Source: Candidatus Heimdallarchaeota archaeon
GTDB taxonomy: Archaea; Asgardarchaeota; Heimdallarchaeia; Heimdallarchaeales; Kariarchaeaceae
DNA: 48,773 nucleotides
Reading direction: 5' to 3'
Assembly: GCA_015523565.1 (NCBI GenBank)
Contig: WAKA01000177.1
Location: forward strand, 1 to 48,773
The position numbers and the translations under genes are program-made. Numbering within the stretch: the first letter of the stretch is position 1; every line of letters starts with the position of its first letter. Positions 37,271 through 44,856 of the stretch are shown in pieces. Under the pieces are notes generated by a model, which had not been told where the DNA came from, ran no database searches, and worked only from the letters and a program-made list of their open reading frames with translations.

Positions 37271-37279
37271 AATCACTCC
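37271..37279 (-). promoter_or_regulatory. Shine-Dalgarno site of the metal-receptor-like gene
   Basis: GGAGTGATT on the minus strand lies 4-5 nt before the GTG and overlaps the upstream gene's TGA. It supports the GTG start and coupled translation. Confidence 0.55.
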
Positions 37280-37650
37280 AGCCATTTCAAAAACAATTCA
37301 AAAGGAATCTCTTCTTTTACAAGTTCCTCAATCTTTTCCTTGAATATGAGATTGTAGTCCTCTATTTCATCTTCTGGGATTTCTTCCTCACTCATTTCCA
37401 GCAAATAATAAATTTCCTTGCCAGGAATGGTAAACATAGGATCATACACCTGTTTAGTCTCAACATGCCTGTCATAAATATCCACAAAATTATGTTGCTC
37501 CAACTCAATCCAAAATTCACCTGAATCAAAATAGATATTGAAATATCGGTTCAAGCATCTTCTCCTGTTTTTAAAGAGAAAATTGGATGTTTCAAGAAGA
37601 AATCTCGCATACTTTTTCTCTGACGTTTCACTTTCCATCGGTTTTCTCAT
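37273..37650 (-). CDS. Unknown 125-aa protein
   Basis: I do not recognise this protein. It is an alpha+beta cytosolic product with an acidic C-terminal half (SEEEIPEDEIEDYN), a basic N-terminal helix (NFLFKNRRRCLNRYF) and several aromatic residues. It is the first gene of a two-gene unit with the metal-receptor-like protein, separated from it by 6 bp. That link suggests a shared role but does not define it. Confidence 0.6.
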   Translation of the reverse strand: MRKPMESETSEKKYARFLLETSNFLFKNRRRCLNRYFNIYFDSGEFWIELEQHNFVDIYDRHVETKQVYDPMFTIPGKEIYYLLEMSEEEIPEDEIEDYNLIFKEKIEELVKEEIPFELFLKWLE

Positions 37651-37799
37651 TATTTGAAATTAGTAGAAAGAATTAAAATAACTTACAATTGTCTCATTAA
37701 TTTTTCAAGACTTCCCACTTTTTATGAAATTTATATATTAATAAAATCATTCAATTAATTAATCTCTTTTTTTTGTTTATTCTATACAATGAAAACAAT

Positions 37800-37809
37800 G
37801 TTTTTATTA
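37800..37809 (+). promoter_or_regulatory. TATA box of the radical-SAM-fold gene
   Basis: GTTTTTATTA is centred about 29 bp before the ATG at 37835, without a Shine-Dalgarno site. It predicts a near-leaderless transcript. Confidence 0.4.
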
Positions 37810-37834
37810 AGTCTGTTACATTTTTTTTTGCACA

Positions 37835-38914
37835 ATGACCGCCAATTCCTCTGATTTCATAAAAAAAGCACTAAACAAGATGCCTGCGAATTATTTACTT
37901 GCAAGTCGAATAGAAACTTATTTCTCTAAAGACGAAAGTACAAAAGAACTAAGAATTAAACTTGTATCTGCATTGAAAAATAAAAAAATTTCTGAAAATC
38001 CCCCTGGACAATCCCTCTTGGATTTGGCGACTGAAATTGCTGAAAGAATGAACGGTCTATGCGGCTATTGTGCTGAAATATGTAAAAACCCTGACCATCC
38101 AAAACTTATGGAAAATTACTCACTCTTTTTTTATTCACACAGTTGGGACTCTGAGGTGAATGTTCTAGGGACAAATGGATCAGGGGTTGTCTATCTAGAC
38201 CCTGTTGGGGTCCAACCCGAAAAATTCGATGATCCCACAATTAAACCAGCAGAATATCATGTGAATTCTAAATTTGTCGCTTCAATTTCTGCTCTCTTAA
38301 GGAAAGAAAAGGCTTCTGCACTTATGCTGAAAGGAGGCGAACCTTCCTTTTATGCGCCGGCAATATTCAATAGTGTCAAATTCTTAAAAGATAACAATCT
38401 TTTCCCCATCCCTCAAAATTTACTCAGTGCACGTGCAGACATATTATCCAATTACCAAACAGATCAATCATTCCTGTTCTATCAAAATTCAATTAATGTG
38501 CCAATTTCAATTTTCTCTCCTTTATTGGCGAATTCACTTATCATTGAAACACTCTCAACAATCATTGATCTATGGAATGTACAAATTGATTATTTCTCTG
38601 ATCAATGCATCTATGAAATTTACAAAACTGAGAATTACCTTGATAGATTTCAAGCCAATTTGGAAAAATTATCTGCAATCTCCCATGATGTTATTATAAG
38701 GCATCATGTGCATCCTGGGCATTTAGAATGCTGTACAATTCCCGCCTTGGATTTTTTGACTTCAAAATTCCCCCAACTGCCCATCAAGATTGATTTGCGA
38801 TATATTATGAATAAGAAACAAAGGGAAGAAATTAAACAAATGATATTGAATTCTTATGGAAATCATGTCAACCTGTCTAGTTCATACGTAACTGAATGGC
38901 TCCTGAACACCTGA
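37835..38914 (+). CDS. PflX/activating-enzyme-like radical-SAM fold protein lacking the cluster cysteines
   Basis: The 359-aa product aligns by eye with the PflX branch of radical-SAM proteins. It has the N-terminal Cys motif (C76, C79, C83), a GSG-VVY strand at 115-120, KGGEP (166-170), and RHHVHPGHLECC (289-300), which resembles RHLVLPxHxECC in that branch. In working enzymes GSG-T-x-x-F is followed by CxxxCxxC, the ligands of the SAM-binding [4Fe-4S] cluster. Here the segment reads LDPVGVQPEK, with no cysteine until well beyond it. The protein is therefore probably not a SAM-dependent radical enzyme. Family assignment is moderate; the missing motif is directly seen. Confidence 0.6.
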   Translation: MTANSSDFIKKALNKMPANYLLASRIETYFSKDESTKELRIKLVSALKNKKISENPPGQSLLDLATEIAERMNGLCGYCAEICKNPDHPKLMENYSLFFYSHSWDSEVNVLGTNGSGVVYLDPVGVQPEKFDDPTIKPAEYHVNSKFVASISALLRKEKASALMLKGGEPSFYAPAIFNSVKFLKDNNLFPIPQNLLSARADILSNYQTDQSFLFYQNSINVPISIFSPLLANSLIIETLSTIIDLWNVQIDYFSDQCIYEIYKTENYLDRFQANLEKLSAISHDVIIRHHVHPGHLECCTIPALDFLTSKFPQLPIKIDLRYIMNKKQREEIKQMILNSYGNHVNLSSSYVTEWLLNT

Positions 38915-38917
38915 AGC

Positions 38918-39649
38918 TTATTTCCCTATGCTTAATTCCCTATACTTCTCGCTTGCTTCTCGCCAATCTTTTGCATGCATTATTCCTCTTGAAACTGTAA
39001 AAATAACTTTTTCTCCAAATATTTTTTGAAGCAGTTCTGGTTTACCACCTTGGGATCCCAATCCTGGTGCTAAAACAAATGGGTCAGGTGCTATCTCTTT
39101 CACTCTTCGCAAATGTGATTCCTTTATGTGGTTTGTTGTCCCAATGACCATTCCACTTGCAAATTTTTGGGCGTCTGACGCCCATTTCTCATAGGGGGCT
39201 GGCGAGCCTTCAACTAGGTACTTTGCTTCTGGATTTGACATTATTGTCAATAGGATGATTTCCAATCCTAATTTTGATGCTTCTGTCGATGTTTGCTCTG
39301 CGTTTCCCGGAAAAGGTGAAACTGTAAGCATATCAAATCCTTCTTCACTTATGGCAATTAATGCGGCCAAATTACTGGAACCTACATCACTCAATTTGTG
39401 ATCCATTATTGAAATGGCGGGATGTTTGTGAATTCTTTGATTGATTTCTTCCATCTGTTCCGTTGTTGCACCAAGAAAAAACTGCCTGTTCAATTTATAG
39501 GCAACTGCAAGGTCCCATGTCTTGTCAACCAATTCCAAGGCCATGGAAATGCGGTCTTCAATTGGAAGGGTAACAGGTGGATCAATACCTATACAAAGCT
39601 GTGATTCCTTTGATAATACTAGCGAATTGATATCTGTTTTCAATTGCAT
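38918..39649 (-). CDS. pyrF: Orotidine-5'-phosphate decarboxylase
   Basis: A 243-aa enzyme catalysing the last step of UMP synthesis. The catalytic D-x-K-x-x-D set is in IMDHKLSDVGSSN (D83, K85, D88). AVAYKLNRQFF supplies the other conserved lysine (K52). The phosphate loop at the end reads FTVSRGIMHAKD. Length fits the family. It is 3 bp downstream of pyrE, and its stop lies 3 bp from the convergent radical-SAM-fold gene. Confidence 0.94.
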   Translation of the reverse strand: MQLKTDINSLVLSKESQLCIGIDPPVTLPIEDRISMALELVDKTWDLAVAYKLNRQFFLGATTEQMEEINQRIHKHPAISIMDHKLSDVGSSNLAALIAISEEGFDMLTVSPFPGNAEQTSTEASKLGLEIILLTIMSNPEAKYLVEGSPAPYEKWASDAQKFASGMVIGTTNHIKESHLRRVKEIAPDPFVLAPGLGSQGGKPELLQKIFGEKVIFTVSRGIMHAKDWREASEKYRELSIGK

Positions 39650-39652
39650 TCC

Positions 39653-40276
39653 CTATGCCCATTGGGAAATACTGTCTTCAATTGTCTTTCGGTCTTCTTT
39701 ACCCAGTTGTGGAGAAATAAGCAATCCATCCAATATTTCAAAAATGCTGAAGGCTGAATGTATTTTTATCCCCATTTCATTCCAATCATGCATTTCCTTT
39801 TTCTTTCTTCTATCTATCAAGACAAGAATGTCCTTGACATCTGCTCCTGTATTTCTCACTGCCTCAATGGGTTCTAACTTACTGGCACCTGTGGATATCA
39901 AATCATCAACCAAAACCACAATATCTTCTGGTTTCAAATCTTTTCCCTCAACCATTTTTTTGGTGCCATGATCTTTTTTGGATGAACGGATTTGTATTAA
40001 GGGCAATTCTTCTTCCAAACATAATGCCGTTGCAAATGGAACTCCTGCAGACATGATACCACCTATAACGACATTGGTCTTGCTCTTATACAACTTGTTA
40101 AACATAGCTTGGTAATATTTAACGGTCGATTTGAAAAGATCGGGATAGGATGGAATTAATCTTAAATCAATGTAGAATGGGCTGACATCACCTGATTTCA
40201 ATTTAAAATTTCCAACTTTTATGGCTCCGATCTTATAGAGGTGTTCTGCAAAACTAACCAAATCTGGTTCCTTCAT
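39653..40276 (-). CDS. pyrE: Orotate phosphoribosyltransferase
   Basis: A 207-aa type I PRTase that adds orotate to PRPP. IGAIKVGNFKLKSGDVSPFYIDLR (17-40 region) is the OPRT N-terminal signature, and VDDLISTGAS (123-132) is the PRPP motif. The conserved KDHGTKKMVEG flexible loop is at 101-111. Gene order pyrE then pyrF matches the domain order of eukaryotic UMP synthase. It follows the thioredoxin-like gene by 29 bp. Confidence 0.94.
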   Translation of the reverse strand: MKEPDLVSFAEHLYKIGAIKVGNFKLKSGDVSPFYIDLRLIPSYPDLFKSTVKYYQAMFNKLYKSKTNVVIGGIMSAGVPFATALCLEEELPLIQIRSSKKDHGTKKMVEGKDLKPEDIVVLVDDLISTGASKLEPIEAVRNTGADVKDILVLIDRRKKKEMHDWNEMGIKIHSAFSIFEILDGLLISPQLGKEDRKTIEDSISQWA

Positions 40277-40305
40277 AAATATAAATTTGCAATCTTTATT
40301 AAAAT

Positions 40306-40617
40306 TTATTCCGAAAGCCTTCTCAACAAATTAATTAATGAATTGCCTGCCTTTACCGTTAGCATTCCCTTCCATACCCCGATAACATTTCCATTTTTAT
40401 CAGTGACCAATATCGTTGGGACTGTTTCAATCCTCATTCTTAATTGATCAAAAGTTTTGGATGCTATGTCAATCTCCATTAATTTAGCTCCATTCAGTCC
40501 ATTTTCTCTCAAGAGGATTTTTTTTGAATAAATGCATTTTGAACAGAATGTACTCTTAATAAGAATTATGGCAGGATGGCTAATCCCATCGATATGAACC
40601 CGTTTCCCAATCAGCAC
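40306..40617 (-). CDS. Thioredoxin-like protein
   Basis: The 103-aa product has the thioredoxin fold: strand AIILIKS, active-site C25-S-K-C28, a helix, and the cis-proline in TVPTILV (P67), then GVWKG. The CSKC pair instead of CGPC, and no Trp before it, suggest a specialised redox partner rather than a general thioredoxin. The GTG start lies inside AAGGTG and is uncertain. It is divergent from the Lrp-TRASH gene and may be first in an operon with pyrE and pyrF. Confidence 0.75.
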   Translation of the reverse strand: MLIGKRVHIDGISHPAIILIKSTFCSKCIYSKKILLRENGLNGAKLMEIDIASKTFDQLRMRIETVPTILVTDKNGNVIGVWKGMLTVKAGNSLINLLRRLSE

Positions 40618-40666
40618 CTTCTATTCTTGATTGAGTTTTGACTTTTTAGGATGTGCCATTGTGGAA

Positions 40667-40676
40667 TATATTTATT
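40667..40676. promoter_or_regulatory. Shared TATA element of the divergent Lrp-TRASH and thioredoxin-like genes
   Basis: The near-symmetrical ATATATTTAT element lies about 28 bp before the ATG at 40699 on the plus strand. It also lies about 55 bp before the GTG at 40617 on the minus strand. One site could fire in both directions, with a leaderless mRNA on the right and a leader of about 30 nt on the left. Confidence 0.4.
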
Positions 40677-40698
40677 CATAACTAACTAATTTCAATGG

Positions 40699-41313
40699 AT
40701 GACTCTTGATCAATCTGATCTCCAGATTTTGTATTATTTAAAACAAAACTCGCGGATATCTCTGACTGAATTGGGGAAATATATAGGTCTGACACCAGCC
40801 GCAATTAATTATCGCCTTCAAAAACTTATTGAAAACAATATCATCAAAAATTTTACAATAGAAATCAACCATGAAAAACTAACACCCAACTATCAGTCTT
40901 TCTACCTGAAGGCAAAATTATCACGGCACGAAATCCCTATTCAATCAGATCCTCTTTCACAGGTCTTCTTCAGGGAAATTCACCTTGTTGCTGATTCCTT
41001 CAATTTACTCGCAATTACTTATCCCTTAGACACTGATCAAGTAAGAAAACTGATTGAATTCCTTGAAAACACAGGGATAACGGATTATTCATTGGTTCCA
41101 ATCATAAATTCCACTTTCTTTTCGTCTTCTATGGAAATTCGAGGTGAAAATATTCAAAAATTGTATTGCCCTGAATGCCAAGCTGAAATGACTGGAAAGG
41201 CAATCATTGTGGAAGTCGACAAAATGAAACTAATGGCATTCTGCTGTGACGATTGCAAAAATAACTTTCTTAAAAGATACGAAAACATAACACAATCTGC
41301 TATTTCTAGCTGA
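40699..41313 (+). CDS. Lrp/AsnC-family regulator with C-terminal TRASH metal-binding domain
   Basis: The 204-aa product has an Lrp-type winged helix at residues 1-50 (LDQSDLQILYYLKQNSRISLTELGKYIGL, then a recognition helix PAAINYRLQKLIENNII). A middle alpha/beta region follows, then a TRASH domain (about 155-198): CPECQAEM...AFCCDDCKNNFLKRY. This Lrp-TRASH order is the design of archaeal copper or metal-responsive regulators. It likely controls the divergent thioredoxin-like gene or the MFS gene 45 bp downstream. The cysteine motif is seen; the metal and targets are inference. Confidence 0.85.
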   Translation: MTLDQSDLQILYYLKQNSRISLTELGKYIGLTPAAINYRLQKLIENNIIKNFTIEINHEKLTPNYQSFYLKAKLSRHEIPIQSDPLSQVFFREIHLVADSFNLLAITYPLDTDQVRKLIEFLENTGITDYSLVPIINSTFFSSSMEIRGENIQKLYCPECQAEMTGKAIIVEVDKMKLMAFCCDDCKNNFLKRYENITQSAISS

Positions 41314-41325
41314 TATGAATGCAAC

Positions 41326-41333
41326 TTTTTTTT
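41326..41333 (+). terminator. T-run after the Lrp-TRASH gene
   Basis: Eight T residues lie 13 bp past the stop and could terminate the message. The AT-rich stretch that follows may also act as the TATA region for the MFS gene at 41359. Confidence 0.35.
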
Positions 41334-41358
41334 AATTCATGTTTGTTTAATAAAAAAT

Positions 41359-42828
41359 ATGGCTACTGTTAGCGTAGATGAAAATGAACTAAACATTGAT
41401 GAGATGACCCCTTCGAAAAAAGTTTCAAAGGAAATTATTTTTCTGGTGATTTCAACATTATTCTTGAGAATCGGATTTGGTGCAATCCTGATAATATTTG
41501 ACTGGACTCTTGTCTGGGGAATAGAAAATGCTTTGGGTGTAGCTGAACATTCAAGTGTTGAATCCATACTCATGACCTCCTTTGCTGCAATAACATATCT
41601 GATTGCAGAAATAATGATGACTGGTTATTATGGGAACAAATCTGATAGGATTGGCGCAAAACCAGTAGTTATCTTTGCCACATTTGGTTCCATGATTGTT
41701 ATTTTGCTTTATATGCCATCCTCAATTATTTTTGAAAAATTTTATATTATCCATCCTTTTATTGCCCTTACTTTGTTGACTGGATATCTTGCCGCAATTC
41801 ATTTCATACATGGAATTTTTGCATCCGCAACAGTAGCTCCAACTTTAGGATTTATAAACCATTACTCCAATTCAACAAATAGGACTCTTCATATGGCTTA
41901 TTTTGATAATGCCATTCTCTATGGAAGGGCATTGGGAATGATAAGTGGCGCTTTTGTCTGGATTGCATTCGGTGTTGACAATACAACGAGTATAACTGAA
42001 CAATCTAGAAGAATTGCGTATTCATATCTTCCCCTTTCACTCCTATTACTCATTGCCACATTAATATTGTATTTCGGATTGGAAAACACCCCGAAAAAAG
42101 AGGAAGTCAAGCCATTTAACCTCAAGGAGGACGTAAAAATTGCGTATTCCGTAATGCTAGCTGAGGAAAGAAAACCATTGTTGCTTCCATGGCTTTCAAT
42201 AGCCGCGCTAATCGGATCTGCCTCAATTTGGGGTCCAAGCGTCGCATTTAGAATTGCAGGGGGGGGTAACGGACAAAATTCTGAAAGAGGCTTTGACGCC
42301 ATTCTTCCCATCATGATGGTTCTTTTTGCATTGGCACTGCCTGCACCCTTTTGGGGCTGGATTGCAGATAGGAAGGGAAAGAAAAAGGTTATGCAGTTTG
42401 GTCTATTCAGTATGCCAATTGCTCTTATTTTGGGGTTGGCAATTGGCTTTCCCTTCTATAAGGAGGCTCTTTTGAATCAAGAAGCCTCTATCATCAGTAA
42501 TATTCCGTTTTTATTGTCCTTAGCCCCTTCAATTTTCTTTTTTTCTGCATTCATTCCTATCCTAATTGGATCGCTTGGTGAAACTGCGAAAAAAGAAAAG
42601 AAGGAAGATGGTCATGTTATGTCGGGTTACCACTTTGTCATTGCGTTAGGTGAAATAATTGGTATACTTGGTGGAGGTCTTTTCATTGGATTCTTTGCAT
42701 TGTTACATACTATTGGTTTGATTAAGGACGCTGACATTGCATTGCTTGTCGGATTTGTGCTTTTTGAAGTAATTTTAGTTGCAGGAATGACAATCGGTAT
42801 CATAAGATTACCTGATAGGTATCATTGA
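41359..42828 (+). CDS. Major facilitator superfamily transporter
   Basis: The 489-aa product has about twelve membrane helices in two halves with a cytosolic loop between them (LENTPKKEEVKPFNLKEDV). GNKSDRIGAKPV, between early helices, is the MFS motif A (G-x-x-x-D-R-x-G-x-R/K), and WGWIADRKGKKKVM is its repeat in the second half. Substrate not identifiable; the aspartates within the motifs are normal. It follows the Lrp-TRASH regulator, which might control it. A T-run at 42853-42859 ends the unit. Confidence 0.88.
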   Translation: MATVSVDENELNIDEMTPSKKVSKEIIFLVISTLFLRIGFGAILIIFDWTLVWGIENALGVAEHSSVESILMTSFAAITYLIAEIMMTGYYGNKSDRIGAKPVVIFATFGSMIVILLYMPSSIIFEKFYIIHPFIALTLLTGYLAAIHFIHGIFASATVAPTLGFINHYSNSTNRTLHMAYFDNAILYGRALGMISGAFVWIAFGVDNTTSITEQSRRIAYSYLPLSLLLLIATLILYFGLENTPKKEEVKPFNLKEDVKIAYSVMLAEERKPLLLPWLSIAALIGSASIWGPSVAFRIAGGGNGQNSERGFDAILPIMMVLFALALPAPFWGWIADRKGKKKVMQFGLFSMPIALILGLAIGFPFYKEALLNQEASIISNIPFLLSLAPSIFFFSAFIPILIGSLGETAKKEKKEDGHVMSGYHFVIALGEIIGILGGGLFIGFFALLHTIGLIKDADIALLVGFVLFEVILVAGMTIGIIRLPDRYH

Positions 42829-42852
42829 CCCGTATGACTCATTTTTCTGTGA

Positions 42853-42859
42853 TTTTTTT
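42853..42859 (+). terminator. T-run after the MFS gene
   Basis: Seven T residues lie 25 bp past the MFS stop, ahead of the receiver-longin gene. Confidence 0.35.
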
Positions 42860-42907
42860 AATTTTAATTCACTACCTTAATAACTGAAGTAGGAATGTAG
42901 ATAATAG

Positions 42908-44188
42908 GTGGCATCTCAAGTCAAATGTATTGTAATAGATGATTCTCTATTCGTAAGAAAAACACTCGTCTCACTTATTTCAAGTTTGGGTCATCAAGTT
43001 GTCGGCGAATTTGGGAATGCGGAGGATGCATTGGTTGCCATTCCTGACACAGATCATGATATAATCTTCCTTGATATCATTCTTCCAAATATTTCTGGTT
43101 TGGAAGCCCTAAAAATGATATTGTCCCAAAACAAAGATGAAAAGGTAATAGTCCTGTCTGGTTTGGGTGATGAAGATGTAATTAACGCCGCTCTGCAATT
43201 GGGGGCTATAGACTATATCCAAAAGCCAATTGATGAAATACAACTCAGACGCGTTTTTGAAAGGATAATTGAATCATATTTTATTCCTGACGCAGTTACC
43301 CTTTCAAAAATAGAGGCAACTGCAAAACTTGTCTCAATTTTCTTTGATGAACTTCTATCAATTGCAACATATCAGGTTCGAAGAGTCATCAAATCCCAAA
43401 TTGATTCACTTTTTTTAAACCCACCAGAAATCATCCCTAAAATGTTTAAGTTGGATCCAGAAAATTTCGGCATAACAACCAATGAGGAAATCTTTGGAAT
43501 TTATGAAGAAGAAGAGGTGATTTATGCATTAAACGGCTTTATTGAGATCCTAAAAAATGAACTTTCATACATTTATTCAGAGGATTTCATCAATCGTCTT
43601 TTTCAGTCTGCTATGCTGGCAATTGCCTCAAAACCCAGAACCGCAAAACTTGTTGCATTCGTAAATCCCGAAGAAATTGGAATTCCCCTTCCTGATAAGG
43701 TAAATTATGATCAATTTAAATTTTATTTACAAAAATCCCAATTGCAAATTGAGGATAATCTCCTGTTGGCAACAGTGTTTTTTGGATCAATAGGTCCAGA
43801 AATGAAAAACAGGATTGGAAATGAAGAAATGGTGCCTGAGAATACCATAGTTAAATCTTCAATTTTCTATTTCACCTTGGTTGGATTTGGAAACGAGAAA
43901 AAAGGTCTTTTCGGCCCCTTACCTGTTTCAGATCTAAATGATGTATCTGCTGTATTTTTTTCCCTTTATCCATTGGAAGATGAAAACAATCCCAATCCTA
44001 TTAGTACAATACTTATCCTATTCTACAGGTATACCGCGGATAAGATTGTTGAGGATATTAATAAGCTGAACTTTATCTTTAGAACACGGCTTGGCAATGT
44101 AAAATATTTGGGTGATATTTCCAAACCGATTTTGAGGGGAATAATGGAGGATTTGGTTGAATATTATAGAGAAATAGAAAATGCTTGA
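42908..44188 (+). CDS. Second receiver-longin-like fusion, upstream of a small GTPase gene
   Basis: A 426-aa protein with the same design as 26411-27841. The receiver (about 5-120) has D11/D12, phospho-acceptor D56 in IIFLDIILPN, S84 and K106 in IQKPID. A helical middle domain (about 130-270) follows. The longin-like C-terminal domain (about 282-410) has VFFGSIGPEM, GPLPV, AVFFSLY and ILILFYRY strands in the order of the longin-like protein at 19914. Start is GTG 42908. The gene lies 95 bp upstream of a Rab-like GTPase on the same strand. Because the GTPase has its own TATA-like element, co-transcription is likely but not certain. Confidence 0.8.
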   Translation: MASQVKCIVIDDSLFVRKTLVSLISSLGHQVVGEFGNAEDALVAIPDTDHDIIFLDIILPNISGLEALKMILSQNKDEKVIVLSGLGDEDVINAALQLGAIDYIQKPIDEIQLRRVFERIIESYFIPDAVTLSKIEATAKLVSIFFDELLSIATYQVRRVIKSQIDSLFLNPPEIIPKMFKLDPENFGITTNEEIFGIYEEEEVIYALNGFIEILKNELSYIYSEDFINRLFQSAMLAIASKPRTAKLVAFVNPEEIGIPLPDKVNYDQFKFYLQKSQLQIEDNLLLATVFFGSIGPEMKNRIGNEEMVPENTIVKSSIFYFTLVGFGNEKKGLFGPLPVSDLNDVSAVFFSLYPLEDENNPNPISTILILFYRYTADKIVEDINKLNFIFRTRLGNVKYLGDISKPILRGIMEDLVEYYREIENA

Positions 44189-44283
44189 CCATTAATTTAG
44201 TGGCTGATAAAAATAGTCATTTGTTGGTTTCTAAATTCTATAGTTTTTTATATTATATTAAAAAACCCCTTTAAGGTGGACAA

Positions 44284-44856
44284 ATGCAATCTGTCGGATT
44301 GACCACAGATATCAAATTATACAAGATTGTCATTGCTGGAGAGACAAATGTTGGAAAAACCAGCTTAAGAATGAGATATTTCGGCGAAAAATTTACCAAA
44401 AGCTATATCCCAACTCTTGGAGTTGATTTTTCTGTAAAAAGACTAAAATTGGATCAATCTACCTTCGCAGAAATCCAAGTATGGGATATGGCTGGACAAA
44501 TGACTTTTCAGGCTTTAAGAAAACGATTCTTTCTCGGTGCATCTTCAATCTTCCTAGTGTTTGATATCAAAGACAAAGAATCCTTTGTAAAGCTAAGGGA
44601 ATGGTTTGACGACTTTTGGGTATCATTCAACAATCGAAAGGACATCCCTGTTGTATTGGTTGGTAACAAAATTGATTTGGGGGATCCTGTAGTATCAAAA
44701 GAGGAAATGGATCAGTTTTGGGAAAACATCAAAAAAGATTACCCTGATTTTACAGGAAAATATGAAACTGTTTTGACTTCTGCGTTAAACGGTGAAAATG
44801 TTCAAGAGCTTTTTGATTCTACTATCCATCATATTTTTGAACTTTATCGGAATTGA
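44284..44856 (+). CDS. Rab-like small GTPase
   Basis: A 190-aa Ras-superfamily G protein. Motifs: G1 GETNVGKTS (19-27), G2 threonine T44 in IPTLGVDF, G3 WDMAGQ (67-72; Q72 in place of Ras Q61), G4 NKID (128-131), G5 TSAL (165-168). The switch I region IPTLGVDF resembles Rab/Rag-type GTPases. No C-terminal Cys or CaaX, so no eukaryote-like prenyl anchor. A TATATTATATTA stretch (44250-44261) and an AAGGTGG Shine-Dalgarno site (44274-44280) precede the ATG. It follows the receiver-longin gene and overlaps the convergent zinc-ribbon gene by 13 bp. Confidence 0.95.
   Translation: MQSVGLTTDIKLYKIVIAGETNVGKTSLRMRYFGEKFTKSYIPTLGVDFSVKRLKLDQSTFAEIQVWDMAGQMTFQALRKRFFLGASSIFLVFDIKDKESFVKLREWFDDFWVSFNNRKDIPVVLVGNKIDLGDPVVSKEEMDQFWENIKKDYPDFTGKYETVLTSALNGENVQELFDSTIHHIFELYRN

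Noticed and set aside
40621-40660. A 12-codon upstream reading frame before the thioredoxin-like gene
   Set aside because: The predicted transcription start from the shared TATA element falls inside or after it, so it would not be translated as a unit.
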